This document shows positions 5,941-5,993 of a stretch of 5,993 nucleotides of DNA, in pieces (the first letter of the stretch is position 1; each line of letters begins with the position of its first letter). The notes beneath the pieces were generated by a model. The model saw only the letters and a list, made by a program, of their open reading frames with translations. It did no database searches and had not been told where the DNA came from. Made by a program: the position numbers and the translations under genes. The DNA is from an uncultured Moraxellaceae bacterium (GTDB lineage: Bacteria > Pseudomonadota > Gammaproteobacteria > Pseudomonadales > Moraxellaceae). Location of the stretch: contig CALFYA010000205.1 of assembly GCA_937952925.1 (NCBI GenBank), positions 1 to 5,993 on the forward strand. Direction: 5' to 3'.

Positions 5941-5993
5941 GGCCGCGAGCGTCGAGACCGGCGCCGCGCCCGCTCCCTCTTCCCCGGCCGATG
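5941..5993. other. Abrupt 81 % GC tail, probable chimeric or foreign contig end
   Basis: 43 of these 53 bases are G or C, against roughly half in the rest of the window, and the change occurs exactly at the rmlC stop codon. Read on the + strand from 5942, the frame is open and gives Ala/Pro/Ser-rich codons with mostly G or C in third position, like coding sequence from a high-GC organism. No continuation of the rml operon, hairpin terminator or insertion-sequence end can be recognised in it. A misjoined read, adapter-linked fragment or true insertion boundary would all look like this. Confidence 0.6.

Overview
The window (about 50 % GC, judged by eye) looks like bacterial chromosome from a Gram-negative gammaproteobacterium. 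The glucose-6-phosphate isomerase reads like those of Moraxellaceae/Pseudomonadales, and RND efflux and dTDP-rhamnose genes fit an envelope-building Gram-negative. The family assignment is a weak inference from remembered protein sequences, not a search.

Region by region, all genes on the + strand. (1) Bases 1-1797: one uninterrupted reading frame, already open at the left edge. It starts as a CzcA/CusA-type heavy-metal RND permease, skips an internal part of that protein, breaks off after a later membrane helix, and continues in frame as a nearly complete CzcC/TolC-type outer-membrane efflux protein lacking its signal peptide. It ends in a clear rho-independent terminator (1813-1839). (2) Bases 1840-2879: a self-contained two-gene partition-like module. 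An AT-only stretch and a near-consensus sigma-70 promoter precede a small ParA/ParF-type Walker ATPase. A 103-residue protein with a C-terminal ribbon-helix-helix fold follows two bases later. (3) Bases 2939-5940: a tight sugar operon: glucose-6-phosphate isomerase (pgi), then rmlD overlapping it by one base, then rmlC three bases after rmlD. (4) Bases 5941-5993: a sudden 81 % GC tail unlike everything before it, probably a chimeric contig end.

How the parts work together: Pgi interconverts glucose-6-phosphate and fructose-6-phosphate, which sets the supply of glucose-1-phosphate for nucleotide sugars. RmlC and RmlD catalyse the last two steps to dTDP-L-rhamnose, used for O-antigen, capsule or glycolipid. 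RmlA and RmlB are not in the window. The partition-like pair has its own promoter and no obvious link to the sugar genes. The two most unusual points are the CzcA-CzcC hybrid frame and the ParF/RHH module sitting between efflux and polysaccharide genes. The odd right end means assembly error should be excluded for the hybrid as well.
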